The notes: generated by a model from the sequence alone, not told the origin. A stretch of DNA of 11,374 bases from Mariprofundaceae bacterium (GCA_015488125.1 WFOJ01000165.1:1-11374); one strand, 5' to 3'. Numbered from the stretch's first letter, positions 1 to 7,763 are shown. Translations and numbers: made by a program.

Positions 1-1
1 G

Positions 2-427
2 CGTTTTCTGGTCAATGATGCCTGTTTCTTTGAAAACAAGCCGCTGGTCTCTGGAGCCATGTTTCGTTTTGATGGTCAGGTGACGACCTTCAAGCCGCAT
101 CAGGACAAGGAAGGCCCGTGCTACCGTTGCCTTTATCCTGAGCCGCCACCGGCTGGCATGGTACCATCTTGTTCTGAAGCCGGGATTCTTGGCGCCCTGG
201 CGGGTGCGGTCGGCACGATTCAGGCGGTAGAAGTCATCAAGGAACTGCTGGGTATTGGCAAATCGCTCTCCGGCTATCTGATGACCTTTGATGCCATGCG
301 CATGGAATGGAAAAAACTGCGCCTGCGCAAGGATCCGGCCTGTGCCTTGTGTGGTGCCAACCCGACGATCACAGAACTGCATACCTACGAACAAAGCTGC
401 GAAATTCAGGCTGCCAAACTGGGGTAA
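2..427 (+). CDS. MoeB/ThiF-family E1-like adenylyltransferase, C-terminal part (5' end outside window)
   Basis: The frame is open to the left edge, so only about 141 C-terminal residues are visible; the nucleotide-binding half lies upstream. What is seen matches the C-terminal part of MoeB/ThiF/MOCS3-type enzymes: a zinc-type CYRC pair, the PEPPPAG-(M)VPSC segment, the SEAGILG block whose cysteine aligns with the catalytic cysteine of the family, and a second CALC zinc pair near the end. Family members adenylate the C-terminal glycine of a ubiquitin-like sulfur carrier (MoaD, ThiS or similar) so that it can accept sulfur. The protein ends soon after the second zinc pair, so no rhodanese domain is attached. 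It lies three bases upstream of a sulfite reductase in a sulfur operon. A role in protein-bound sulfur transfer is therefore as plausible as molybdopterin synthesis. The exact family member cannot be decided from this fragment. Confidence 0.88.
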   Translation, partial: RFLVNDACFFENKPLVSGAMFRFDGQVTTFKPHQDKEGPCYRCLYPEPPPAGMVPSCSEAGILGALAGAVGTIQAVEVIKELLGIGKSLSGYLMTFDAMRMEWKKLRLRKDPACALCGANPTITELHTYEQSCEIQAAKLG

Positions 428-430
428 CGG

Positions 431-2755
431 ATGAAAACCTTTGAATTTGCGAAAACGGCGGATGTTGATGAATATGAAGCGGGCTTGCAGGCTTTTTTGA
501 ATGGCGATATGGCCGAAGAACGCTTTACGCCATTTCGTTTGCAGATGGGCGTGTATGGTCAGCGGCAAGAGGGCGTGCATATGGTGCGTATCAAATTGCC
601 TGGCGGTAATCTGACACCCAGGCAGCTTGATGTAATTGGCGATTGCGTCGCCCGCTGGGCAGGCGAAATGGATATGCCCAAACTGGCACATATCACGACC
701 CGGCAGGATATTCAGGCCAATTTTGTTGAGCTGAAAAACACGGCGGCCTTTTTGCGGGCGCTGGATGCCGTCGGGCTGACCACACGCGAAGCCTGTGGTA
801 ACACCGTGCGCAATGTCAGCTCCTGTTTTTTGGCTGGCGTGTGTCCGGCTGAACACACCGATGTCAGCATTCATGCCCGCATCTTTGCTGAATATTTTTT
901 GCGCCATCCGCTGGCGCAGCAGTTTCCGCGTAAATTCAAGGTGAGCTTTTCCGGTTGCGATACGGATTGTGGTTTAAGTGGCATGCATGATGTGGGTTTT
1001 GTCGCAACCCGGCATGACGGGCAAGCAGGCTTTCGCGTGTGGGCAGCAGGCGGGCTTTCCTCACAGCCGATGGGTGCCTTGCTGCTGGAGTCATTCATCC
1101 CCGAGGGTGATATTTTGCTGGTTGGCGAAGCCCTGATGCGCATGCATTTCAAGTATTCCGACCGCAAACGTCGTGCCCGTGCGCGTCTGAAATATGTGGC
1201 GCAAAAACTGGGCGCTGAGGGCTTTATTGAGGAATACCGCAAGCAGCGCGCTGTGATTGAAGCGCTTCATCGTCGGCAACCGCTGACACCAGGTGCAACA
1301 TGGCGTGAGCCTTCACAGAAACTGACCGTGCCTGCCAATGGTATCATCACGCAGCACGATGGTGACTCAGCCCTGTTGCTGAATATCTTCCGTGGCGATT
1401 TGACGCCGGAACAATGCCATGCGATTGCCGATGCGTGTCGTCAGGTGGATGCCAGTGGTCTGCGTGTCACCACGGAGCAAGGCATGGTGATCACCGGTAT
1501 CGCTGAGGAGCGGCTTGAGCACGCCCTGAAAGCGCTGGCGGCTGTTGGCTTAAGTGGCGAACGTGCCTGTGGTATTACCGATGTGGTTGCCTGCCCGGGT
1601 ACGGAAACCTGCCGCCTGGGCATTACCTCCAGCCGGGGGCTGGCCGAGGCCATTCGTCCCCTGTTGCAGGAATTTGAAGATGATGATGCGCTGGCCGGGC
1701 TGAACGTCAAAATGTCGGGCTGCCAGCATTCCTGTGCCCGGCATCATGTGGCCGATCTCGGTTTTCATGGTCTGGCGAAAAAAGTGCAGGGGCGTGCCGT
1801 GCCGCATTATCAATTGCATATCGGCGGCTCTGGTCGTGGTGGTGAAGCCATGGCCTTTGCCACCACGGCTGTACCGGCACGACACGCGCCGGAAGCGGGT
1901 ATTGCCGTACTGCGTGCCTTTCGCGAGCAGCGCCAACCGCAGGAAAGCCTGCACGAATGGGCAAGCCGACTGGGCGCTGATGGCGTGAATGCCATTCTTG
2001 CTGACTTTAGCACGGCCAGGGGTGATGTGGAAGGCCTGGTTTATGACTGGAATGAGAACGAGGCATTCAACACCAAGGGCAACAAAAAGGGCGAATGCGC
2101 TGGCGCTGTGTTGTCGATGAGCGATGCCCTGATATCTGAAGCGGAATATGAGTGGCTGATGGCGCGAGCGCATCTGGATGCCATGTTCTGGCAGGATGCC
2201 GGAACCGCGTTGCGGCGTTGCGCCACATCGCTGGCACGCGCTTTTCTGGTGGCTTATGGCGAGGCGCCGGCAGATGATGCCGCTGTATTTCCAACGCTGG
2301 CAGCGCAGGCGATGGCTGATGGTGAAGTGATGCGGGGCTTGCAGGCCGTGCAACAAGCGATGATGAACGTCGATTTCAATGATCCCGGTGCCAGCATGCA
2401 CGCCCTGCGCGATGCCGTTGCACCATGGCTGGAACTGGCCGGCAAGCGTTTCGCTGCTGTGCCGGAGGCCACGAAGACGGCGGCAACCAAACCTGCTGAT
2501 CCGGTGACAGAAAGCGATGAGACAACGCCTGTGCTGGATCTCAGTGGCGTGGCCTGCCCGATGAACTTCGTGAAAACGAAAATCCGCATGACCTCGATGC
2601 CGTTAGGCTCCGAGTTGCTGGTGATTCTGGATGACGGCGCGCCGATCGAAAATGTGCCGTTGTCGCTGGAAGAGCAGGGGCAGCAGGTTCTGGGCAAGGA
2701 AAAAATTTCTGACAGGCAATGGCGCATTCACGTTAAAAAGGTCAGTGAATTCTGA
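431..2755 (+). CDS. Siroheme [4Fe-4S] sulfite/nitrite reductase with C-terminal TusA-like domain
   Basis: This 774-residue protein likely reduces sulfite to sulfide in the cytoplasm. Residues about 30-530 form the two pseudo-repeats of the sulfite/nitrite reductase fold. The first half has the basic residues expected at the siroheme/anion site: R91 in TTRQDIQ, R127 in VRNVSS, and K168/K170 in RKFK. The second half has the cluster ligands C388-x5-C394 and C431-x3-C435. Unusually, the first half also has C132-x5-C138 and C176-x3-C180. Residues about 540-675 look helical and are not assigned. Residues about 675-700 are a Lys/Thr/Pro/Asp-rich linker. Residues 700-774 resemble TusA, with DLSGVACPMNFVKTK (C709). 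The start at 431 follows GGGG with six-base spacing and lies three bases after the upstream stop. No CysJ flavoprotein is nearby, so the electron donor is unknown (ferredoxin is one possibility). Sulfite is preferred to nitrite as substrate because of the cys neighbours. Confidence 0.9.
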   Translation: MKTFEFAKTADVDEYEAGLQAFLNGDMAEERFTPFRLQMGVYGQRQEGVHMVRIKLPGGNLTPRQLDVIGDCVARWAGEMDMPKLAHITTRQDIQANFVELKNTAAFLRALDAVGLTTREACGNTVRNVSSCFLAGVCPAEHTDVSIHARIFAEYFLRHPLAQQFPRKFKVSFSGCDTDCGLSGMHDVGFVATRHDGQAGFRVWAAGGLSSQPMGALLLESFIPEGDILLVGEALMRMHFKYSDRKRRARARLKYVAQKLGAEGFIEEYRKQRAVIEALHRRQPLTPGATWREPSQKLTVPANGIITQHDGDSALLLNIFRGDLTPEQCHAIADACRQVDASGLRVTTEQGMVITGIAEERLEHALKALAAVGLSGERACGITDVVACPGTETCRLGITSSRGLAEAIRPLLQEFEDDDALAGLNVKMSGCQHSCARHHVADLGFHGLAKKVQGRAVPHYQLHIGGSGRGGEAMAFATTAVPARHAPEAGIAVLRAFREQRQPQESLHEWASRLGADGVNAILADFSTARGDVEGLVYDWNENEAFNTKGNKKGECAGAVLSMSDALISEAEYEWLMARAHLDAMFWQDAGTALRRCATSLARAFLVAYGEAPADDAAVFPTLAAQAMADGEVMRGLQAVQQAMMNVDFNDPGASMHALRDAVAPWLELAGKRFAAVPEATKTAATKPADPVTESDETTPVLDLSGVACPMNFVKTKIRMTSMPLGSELLVILDDGAPIENVPLSLEEQGQQVLGKEKISDRQWRIHVKKVSEF

Positions 2756-2763
2756 GCATCGTC

Positions 2764-5409
2764 ATGGGCGAAGCCGACGCGCAACGCCTGTTTGACAATC
2801 CCGGACGCACCAAGCTGGCGCTGGCTACTCTTGGTGTGGCGCTGCCGAAAGGTTTAGGCAAGGCTGGCCTGTGGATTGCTCAAGCCAATGCCACGGAAAC
2901 CGTGATCAATGTACGGCTGCCCAGCGGACACTTTTGTACGGTGCCGATAGCGCAGCCTTATACGCAGCACAGTCCCATCAGCCTTGAGCCGCTGGCGGCA
3001 GAAGGCTGCGCCCGTTTGCAGCACGGGGATGAAATACTGGATGTGCAATTATTGCCTGCACCGGCATTTTATCGCCAACAAACGCGATTGGGGCATCGCA
3101 TGGGGCAGTTTTCTGCCTTGCATGAAAACCTGTTGCTGTTGCAGCCCATGCTCGGCTGTGGTTTTTTCTCCCGTGCTGGCGAGGCATGCCAGTATTGTCA
3201 CTTTGATTCGCTACTGAATCAGGGGGAGCCAGCCATGCGTGATCCGTTGGAGCTGGTGGAGGTTGTGCAGGCTGCCATTGCCGAACGCGAGGTGGAAACC
3301 GTTTATCTGTATCACGGTTTTTCGCGGGATAGTGCTGACCGTGGCCTGAAGCAAATCGTACCGTTGGTGGCGTTGCTGCGCCGTCATCTGGGGCATCGGC
3401 AAATCGCCCTGGAGACAGTCGCCCCGGACGATTGCTCGGTGATTGACGAACTGTACGCCGCCGGACTGGATATATTCATCTGCAATCTGGAAGTGGCCAG
3501 TCCGGAGGTTTTTGCTGAAGTCTGTCCGGGAAAAGCCCGTCATGGTGGTCAGCAGGCGATCTGGAAGGCGTTGCATCATGCACGCACGGTGTTTCGCGGT
3601 GGCACGGTGGTCAGTCATTTAATTGTCGGGCTGGAAGATGCCAGGGAAACACAGCGTGGCATGAAAGCGCTGGTCGATGCAGGTATTGTACCGTTGCTGC
3701 TGCCTTTTCGCCCGTTGCCGGATACACCGCTGGCCGGGCAACAGCCACCGTCACTGACGACCATGGAGTGGCTGCTGCTGGAGCAGTACGCGCTGCTCAA
3801 GCGTGCTGATTTTCCCATGCATCGTTTGCGTCATATGGGGCGGGTGATGACCCCCATGGAAAGCAGGGTGTTGGATGGTGGTCAGCCCAGTCTTGGCCAG
3901 CGGCTGGTGGATACCGGTATGGGGCGCAGGTTTGAGGGTTGGTTTGATCTGTTGCGCCGCCATCTCAGGGTACAACATACGGCGAATGGACAAGCATCCG
4001 CGCCCTCTGTGAGTACAGGGCGCTTGTTGCTCAACCGCAGTACGCCTTTTGTGGCTTTATCAGCACTTTTTCTGGCAACCTGGGGACTGGTGCAACTGCC
4101 TGCGCCCGAAGGGCTTTCGTCAGCCGGCTGGCATGCCTTGCTGATCTTTGCCCTGTGTCTGGTATTGTGGGTGACGCAGTTATTGCCCTTGTCGGTCACT
4201 TCATTGCTGGGTATTGCGCTGTTACCGATGCTGAAGGTCATGCCAACGGCTGAGGTGTTCGCACTGTTTGGCAATCCGGCGGTATTTTTTATCCTCGGTG
4301 CCTTCATGCTGGCCGCCGGGGTGATGAAAAGCGGACTCTCCGAGTATCTGGCCTTGCTGGTGCTTGCCCGCCTGGGGCATAGTCGGGAAAAACTGCTGCT
4401 GACCATGCTGTTGCTACCAGCAGCCATGGCCTGTGTGATGCCCGAACATGCTGTGGCGGCGGTCTTTCTTCCCATTGTCTGGTCAACAGTGCGCAGTCTG
4501 CGCTTGCATGGTGGTCATCCGTATGCGCAGGCGCTGTTTTTTGCCGTTGCCTGGGGAGCGATTATCGGTGGTGTCACAACGCTGCTCGGCGGCGCCCGTG
4601 GACCGCTGGCACTGGCGTTACTGGGCGAACTGAGCGGTCGGTCGTTCAGTTTTGCGCAATGGACGATGGCTGCCCTGCCACTGGTATCGGGCATGCTGCT
4701 GGTCGCTGCTTTCCAGTTATGGCGAATGCAGCGTGATGTGAGCATCAATATGGAGGAAGCGCAGCAAAATATCCAGGCGCGACTGCTGGAATATGGTGAG
4801 CTGAGTTTTTCCGCACGGGTGATGGGCGGCTTGTTGCTGACTACCATTGTGGCCTGGGTGACAGCCGGACACCATATCGGACTGGCCAATATTGCCTTGC
4901 TGGCGGTGGTGCTGATGTTTGCGCTGCGGCTGGTGAGCTGGAATGACGTGGAATCCCACGTCAACTGGGGCGTGTTGTTAATGTATGGTGGTGCCATTGC
5001 CGTGGGCAAGGCATTGGCTGATACGGGCGCTGGCCTGTGGCTGGCGCAACAGTTTTTACCCGCAGACATGAGTCTGTGGCAACTGCTGCTGTTACTGACG
5101 GTGATGACATTGCTGCTCACCGAATGCGTAAGCAATGCCGCAGCCGTGGCTATTCTGTTGCCCGTAGCGATTCCGCTGGGATTGAGCATGAATGTATCGC
5201 CCGTGATGATTGCCTTGTTGATTGGCATTGTCTCCGGTTTCGCCTTTGTCCTGCCGATGGGAACGCCGCCGAATGCCATGATTTTTGCCACAGGCCATGT
5301 GCGCGCGGCGGCCATGTTGCGCTATGGTTCGGCGATGTCGCTGGCAGCAGCGGTGTTATTTTTGTTAATGGTAACATACTGGTGGCCGCAGTTATCCTGG
5401 TTGGAGTAG
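2764..5409 (+). CDS. Radical SAM (biotin-synthase-like) domain fused to SLC13-type membrane transporter
   Basis: This is an 881-residue single frame with two unrelated halves. Residues about 100-400 look like a radical SAM barrel of biotin-synthase-like type. A cysteine set C132-x9-C142-x2-C145 (GCGFFSRAGEACQYCHF) replaces the common x3-x2 spacing. Later segments such as LETVAPDD, CNLEVASPEVF and VVSHLIVGLED fit the barrel strands. Residues about 425-881 are strongly hydrophobic, with roughly 11-14 membrane segments. They match the SLC13/DASS anion transporter family: NPAVFFILGAFMLA in the first repeat, and TECVSNAAAVAILLP followed by PMGTPPNAMIF in the second. In the first repeat the usual SNT and GTxPN signatures appear degenerate (PEHAVA, GGARGP). 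The position before cysH suggests sulfate or another sulfur anion as substrate (inference). The radical SAM reaction is unknown. The start at 2764 has only a weak GAG upstream and probably depends on coupling to the reductase gene eight bases before it. Confidence 0.85.
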   Translation: MGEADAQRLFDNPGRTKLALATLGVALPKGLGKAGLWIAQANATETVINVRLPSGHFCTVPIAQPYTQHSPISLEPLAAEGCARLQHGDEILDVQLLPAPAFYRQQTRLGHRMGQFSALHENLLLLQPMLGCGFFSRAGEACQYCHFDSLLNQGEPAMRDPLELVEVVQAAIAEREVETVYLYHGFSRDSADRGLKQIVPLVALLRRHLGHRQIALETVAPDDCSVIDELYAAGLDIFICNLEVASPEVFAEVCPGKARHGGQQAIWKALHHARTVFRGGTVVSHLIVGLEDARETQRGMKALVDAGIVPLLLPFRPLPDTPLAGQQPPSLTTMEWLLLEQYALLKRADFPMHRLRHMGRVMTPMESRVLDGGQPSLGQRLVDTGMGRRFEGWFDLLRRHLRVQHTANGQASAPSVSTGRLLLNRSTPFVALSALFLATWGLVQLPAPEGLSSAGWHALLIFALCLVLWVTQLLPLSVTSLLGIALLPMLKVMPTAEVFALFGNPAVFFILGAFMLAAGVMKSGLSEYLALLVLARLGHSREKLLLTMLLLPAAMACVMPEHAVAAVFLPIVWSTVRSLRLHGGHPYAQALFFAVAWGAIIGGVTTLLGGARGPLALALLGELSGRSFSFAQWTMAALPLVSGMLLVAAFQLWRMQRDVSINMEEAQQNIQARLLEYGELSFSARVMGGLLLTTIVAWVTAGHHIGLANIALLAVVLMFALRLVSWNDVESHVNWGVLLMYGGAIAVGKALADTGAGLWLAQQFLPADMSLWQLLLLLTVMTLLLTECVSNAAAVAILLPVAIPLGLSMNVSPVMIALLIGIVSGFAFVLPMGTPPNAMIFATGHVRAAAMLRYGSAMSLAAAVLFLLMVTYWWPQLSWLE

Positions 5410-5412
5410 GGA

Positions 5413-6138
5413 ATGCAAGAACATATTGAACAGTCGTTGGATGTATTGCGCGCAGCACATGCACGACATGGTCAGAAACTGGTGTATCCGTGCAGTTTTG
5501 GTGGTGAAAGTGCAGTATTGCTGGAGCTGATTCATCGTCTGAAACTGGATATTACCGTGTTGACCCTGGATACGGGTCGTCTGCCGCAAGCCACCTATGA
5601 AGTCATTGAAGCTGTGGAGAGGCATTATAATATGCGCGTTCAGGTGATCTTTCCGGATTGCCATGCAGTGGAATCCATGGTTGCTGAAGATGGTATTAAC
5701 GCTTTTCGTCATAGCCTTGAGGCGCGCAAGCGCTGTTGCCAGGTGCGTAAGGTGGCTCCCTTGCAGCGGGCTTTACAAGGCTATGAGGCATGGATCACCG
5801 GGCGTCGGGCGGAGCAATCTGACAGCCGCGCTACACTGGAAACCGTGGATAAGGATGATCCGGTTTATGGGCGGATCAAATACAATCCGCTGGCCAACTG
5901 GTCGTGGCAGCAGGTCATGGATTTTATTCGGCAATATCAGTTGCCGCACAATGCGCTGCTGGATCGTCATTACCACTCCATTGGCTGCGAGTGCTGCACC
6001 CGCCCGGTCACCGTGGGTGAGGATCCGCGTGCCGGACGCTGGTGGTGGGAGCGGGATGATGTCGCCTCGGAATGTGGTTTGCATGTGACATCATTAAGCC
6101 GACCTTTGGGCGAAGGCGAACAGGGAGATGGTATCTGA
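5413..6138 (+). CDS. cysH: Adenylylsulfate (APS) reductase, [4Fe-4S] type
   Basis: This 241-residue enzyme reduces activated sulfate to sulfite in the cytoplasm. Visible motifs are the PP-loop-like SFGGES (28-33), the pair C108-C109 in KRCCQVRKVAPL, C192-x2-C195 in SIGCECCTRP, and the C-terminal catalytic cysteine C221 in ECGLH. In this family the CC...CxxC set binds a [4Fe-4S] cluster and marks enzymes that use APS; PAPS reductases of the E. coli type lack it. This agrees with CysN ending without a CysC kinase domain and with no cysC nearby. A third cysteine (C194) sits inside the CxxC. GGAG lies six bases before the ATG, and the start is three bases after the preceding stop. The stop overlaps the next start by one base (TGATG), which suggests translational coupling. 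Confidence 0.95.
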   Translation: MQEHIEQSLDVLRAAHARHGQKLVYPCSFGGESAVLLELIHRLKLDITVLTLDTGRLPQATYEVIEAVERHYNMRVQVIFPDCHAVESMVAEDGINAFRHSLEARKRCCQVRKVAPLQRALQGYEAWITGRRAEQSDSRATLETVDKDDPVYGRIKYNPLANWSWQQVMDFIRQYQLPHNALLDRHYHSIGCECCTRPVTVGEDPRAGRWWWERDDVASECGLHVTSLSRPLGEGEQGDGI

Positions 6139-6617
6139 TGACAGCGAAGAAAAAATTGTCGATTGTTTGCTTTAGTGGTGATTACGACAAGGTGATTGCC
6201 GCCTATACGATTGCCACTGGTGCCATGGCAACAAATCGTGAAGTGACCATGTTTTTCACCTTTTGGGGACTGAATGTGCTGAAAAAACAGCAGGGGCGAA
6301 GCTGGCTGGGCAAGGATGTGCTTTCCCGTGCCTTTAATTTTCTCATGGGTGGCCGCAACACCCTGCCGCTGTCTCGACTGAATTTTGGCGGCATCAGCCC
6401 GAAGCTGATGCAGGGCATGATGAAAAAAAACCATGTGGCGACCCTGCCGGAACTGATTGAAGCAGCCTCGGCACTGGGCGTGCGTATTTACGCCTGCGAA
6501 ATGGCCATGCATATTCTCGGCCTGAGGCAGGAGGATCTGGTGGATGAGGTGGAGGATGTGGTCGGCGTGGCGACGTTCCTAAATGAATCTGAAGATGCCC
6601 ATATTATTTTTATCTGA
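6138..6617 (+). CDS. DsrE2-like sulfur-relay family protein
   Basis: This is a 159-residue protein of the DsrE/DsrF-like family (DsrE2 branch). It has a short N-terminal strand, KLSIVCFSGDYDKVIAAYTIATGA, then VTMFFTFWGLNVLKK. A conserved-looking cysteine, C120, lies in RIYACEMAMHILGL, at the position of the sulfur-binding cysteine in this family. Members bind or pass on persulfide sulfur and often occur beside TusA and rhodanese genes in sulfur oxidisers. Here the gene sits between cysH and a TusA-like gene, so a part in assimilatory sulfur handling is inferred. The start is placed at 6138 because it overlaps the cysH stop as TGATG and has GGGAG ten bases upstream; the frame is open further upstream but that stretch lies inside cysH. 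No membrane segment is evident. The specific partner protein is unknown. Confidence 0.85.
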   Translation: MTAKKKLSIVCFSGDYDKVIAAYTIATGAMATNREVTMFFTFWGLNVLKKQQGRSWLGKDVLSRAFNFLMGGRNTLPLSRLNFGGISPKLMQGMMKKNHVATLPELIEAASALGVRIYACEMAMHILGLRQEDLVDEVEDVVGVATFLNESEDAHIIFI

Positions 6618-6629
6618 GGCGCGTTGTTG

Positions 6630-6851
6630 ATGAGCAAGATACTGGATATTACCAAGGAAACCTGTCCGATGACCTTCGTCAAGGTCAAGCTGGCACTGAG
6701 CAGGATGGCAACAGGTGAGCAGTTGGTGGTTCACCTGAAGGAAGGCGAGCCACTGAATAATGTACCTGCTTCCTGTGAAGAGCAAGGCTATCATGTTGAA
6801 GCATTGCGAGCGCTGGGTGATGGCGTTCATGAATTGATTGTACGAAAATAA
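6630..6851 (+). CDS. TusA-like sulfur carrier protein
   Basis: This small protein has 73 residues, close to the usual TusA length. It starts MSKILDITKETCPMTFVKVKL, with C12 at the position of the sulfur-accepting cysteine. TusA-family proteins carry persulfide sulfur on this cysteine. The family's usual CPxP is CPMT here, and the C-terminal domain of the reductase at 431-2755 has the similar CPMN. The segment EPLNNVPASCEEQGYHV also resembles that domain's APIENVPLSLEEQGQQV, so the two are probably related by duplication. The ATG at 6630 is preferred over the in-frame TTG at 6624 because GAGG at 6616-6619 is then ten bases away. It lies 12 bases after the DsrE-like gene and nine bases before cysD. 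Confidence 0.87.
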   Translation: MSKILDITKETCPMTFVKVKLALSRMATGEQLVVHLKEGEPLNNVPASCEEQGYHVEALRALGDGVHELIVRK

Positions 6852-6860
6852 GGAGAGGTG

Positions 6861-7763
6861 ATGGCAAACCATCGATTAACCCAACTTAAGGCCCTGGAGG
6901 CTGAGTCCATTTACATTATGCGTGAAGTCGTAGCCGAATTCCGTAATCCGGTGATGTTGTACTCCATCGGCAAGGATTCCAGCGTGATGCTGCATCTGGC
7001 ACGTAAGGCATTTTATCCGGCGCCCTTGCCTTTTCCCCTGTTGCATGTGGATACGGGCTATAAATTCAAGGAAATGTATGAATTCCGCGACTGGTATGCC
7101 AAAAAAATCGGCGCGGAGCTGATTGTCCGGCGCAATGAAGAAGCCATCGCCAAGGGTATGAATCCGAAGGACTACGGTGTGGCGCGTTGCTGTGGCGCGC
7201 TGAAAACCCAGGGTCTGCTCGATGCCCTGGAAGAAGGTGGCTATGACGCGGCCTTCGGCGGTGCCCGCCGGGATGAAGAACGCTCCCGTGCCAAGGAACG
7301 GGTGTTTTCCATGCGTGATGAATTTGGCCAGTGGGATCCCAAAAACCAGCGCCCTGAACTGTGGAATATCTACAATGGCCGCATCCACGAAGGCGAGTCT
7401 GTACGTGTTTTCCCGCTCTCTAACTGGACGGAAATGGACATCTGGCTGTATATCCGCGAGGAAAACATCCCGATTGTGCCGTTGTATTACGCCAAAGAGC
7501 GGCCCATGGTGGTGCGCGGCAACCTGCTGATTCCGGCGGATGATCCTGAGCATTTACACGAAGGCGAAGTGCCAGAACCGGTGATGTGTCGTTTCCGCAC
7601 GCTTGGTTGCATACCCTGCACGGGTGCTGTGCGCTCATCTGCTGATAACATGGATGAAATTGTTGCGGAGGCGGCGGCAGCCAAACGTAGTGAACGTGAG
7701 ACCCGTATTATTGATCACGGTTCCAACTCGATGGAAGACAAGAAAAAGGAAGGGTACTTCTGA
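6861..7763 (+). CDS. cysD: Sulfate adenylyltransferase subunit 2 (ATP sulfurylase, PP-loop subunit)
   Basis: CysD catalyses ATP + sulfate -> APS + pyrophosphate, driven by GTP hydrolysis on CysN. The 300-residue product is of normal length. It has the PP-loop YSIGKDSSVMLHLARKAF (S35-S41), the FGGARRDEERSRAKER block, the NIYNGRIHEGESVRVFPLSNWTE(M)D block and the C-terminal MCRFRTLGCIPCTGA block, all typical of the family. The ATG at 6861 is chosen over the in-frame GTG at 6858 because AGGAG at 6851-6855 is five bases before it and too close to the GTG. The stop overlaps the cysN start by one base (TGATG), consistent with equal production of the two subunits. Confidence 0.97.
   Translation: MANHRLTQLKALEAESIYIMREVVAEFRNPVMLYSIGKDSSVMLHLARKAFYPAPLPFPLLHVDTGYKFKEMYEFRDWYAKKIGAELIVRRNEEAIAKGMNPKDYGVARCCGALKTQGLLDALEEGGYDAAFGGARRDEERSRAKERVFSMRDEFGQWDPKNQRPELWNIYNGRIHEGESVRVFPLSNWTEMDIWLYIREENIPIVPLYYAKERPMVVRGNLLIPADDPEHLHEGEVPEPVMCRFRTLGCIPCTGAVRSSADNMDEIVAEAAAAKRSERETRIIDHGSNSMEDKKKEGYF

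Noticed and set aside
1550..2401. Long minus-strand open frame (283 codons) opposite the sulfite reductase
   Set aside because: It lies wholly inside a gene with clear family motifs, shows no recognisable domains, and its composition is that of an antisense shadow.
4515..5315. Minus-strand open frame (266 codons) opposite the transporter domain
   Set aside because: Antisense of hydrophobic codons gives Ser/Ala/Thr-rich filler; no motifs and no supporting context.
6072..6137. 22-codon upstream extension of the DsrE-like gene
   Set aside because: It overlaps the conserved ECGLH end of cysH. The TGATG start at 6138 has a ribosome binding site and matches the family's N-terminus.
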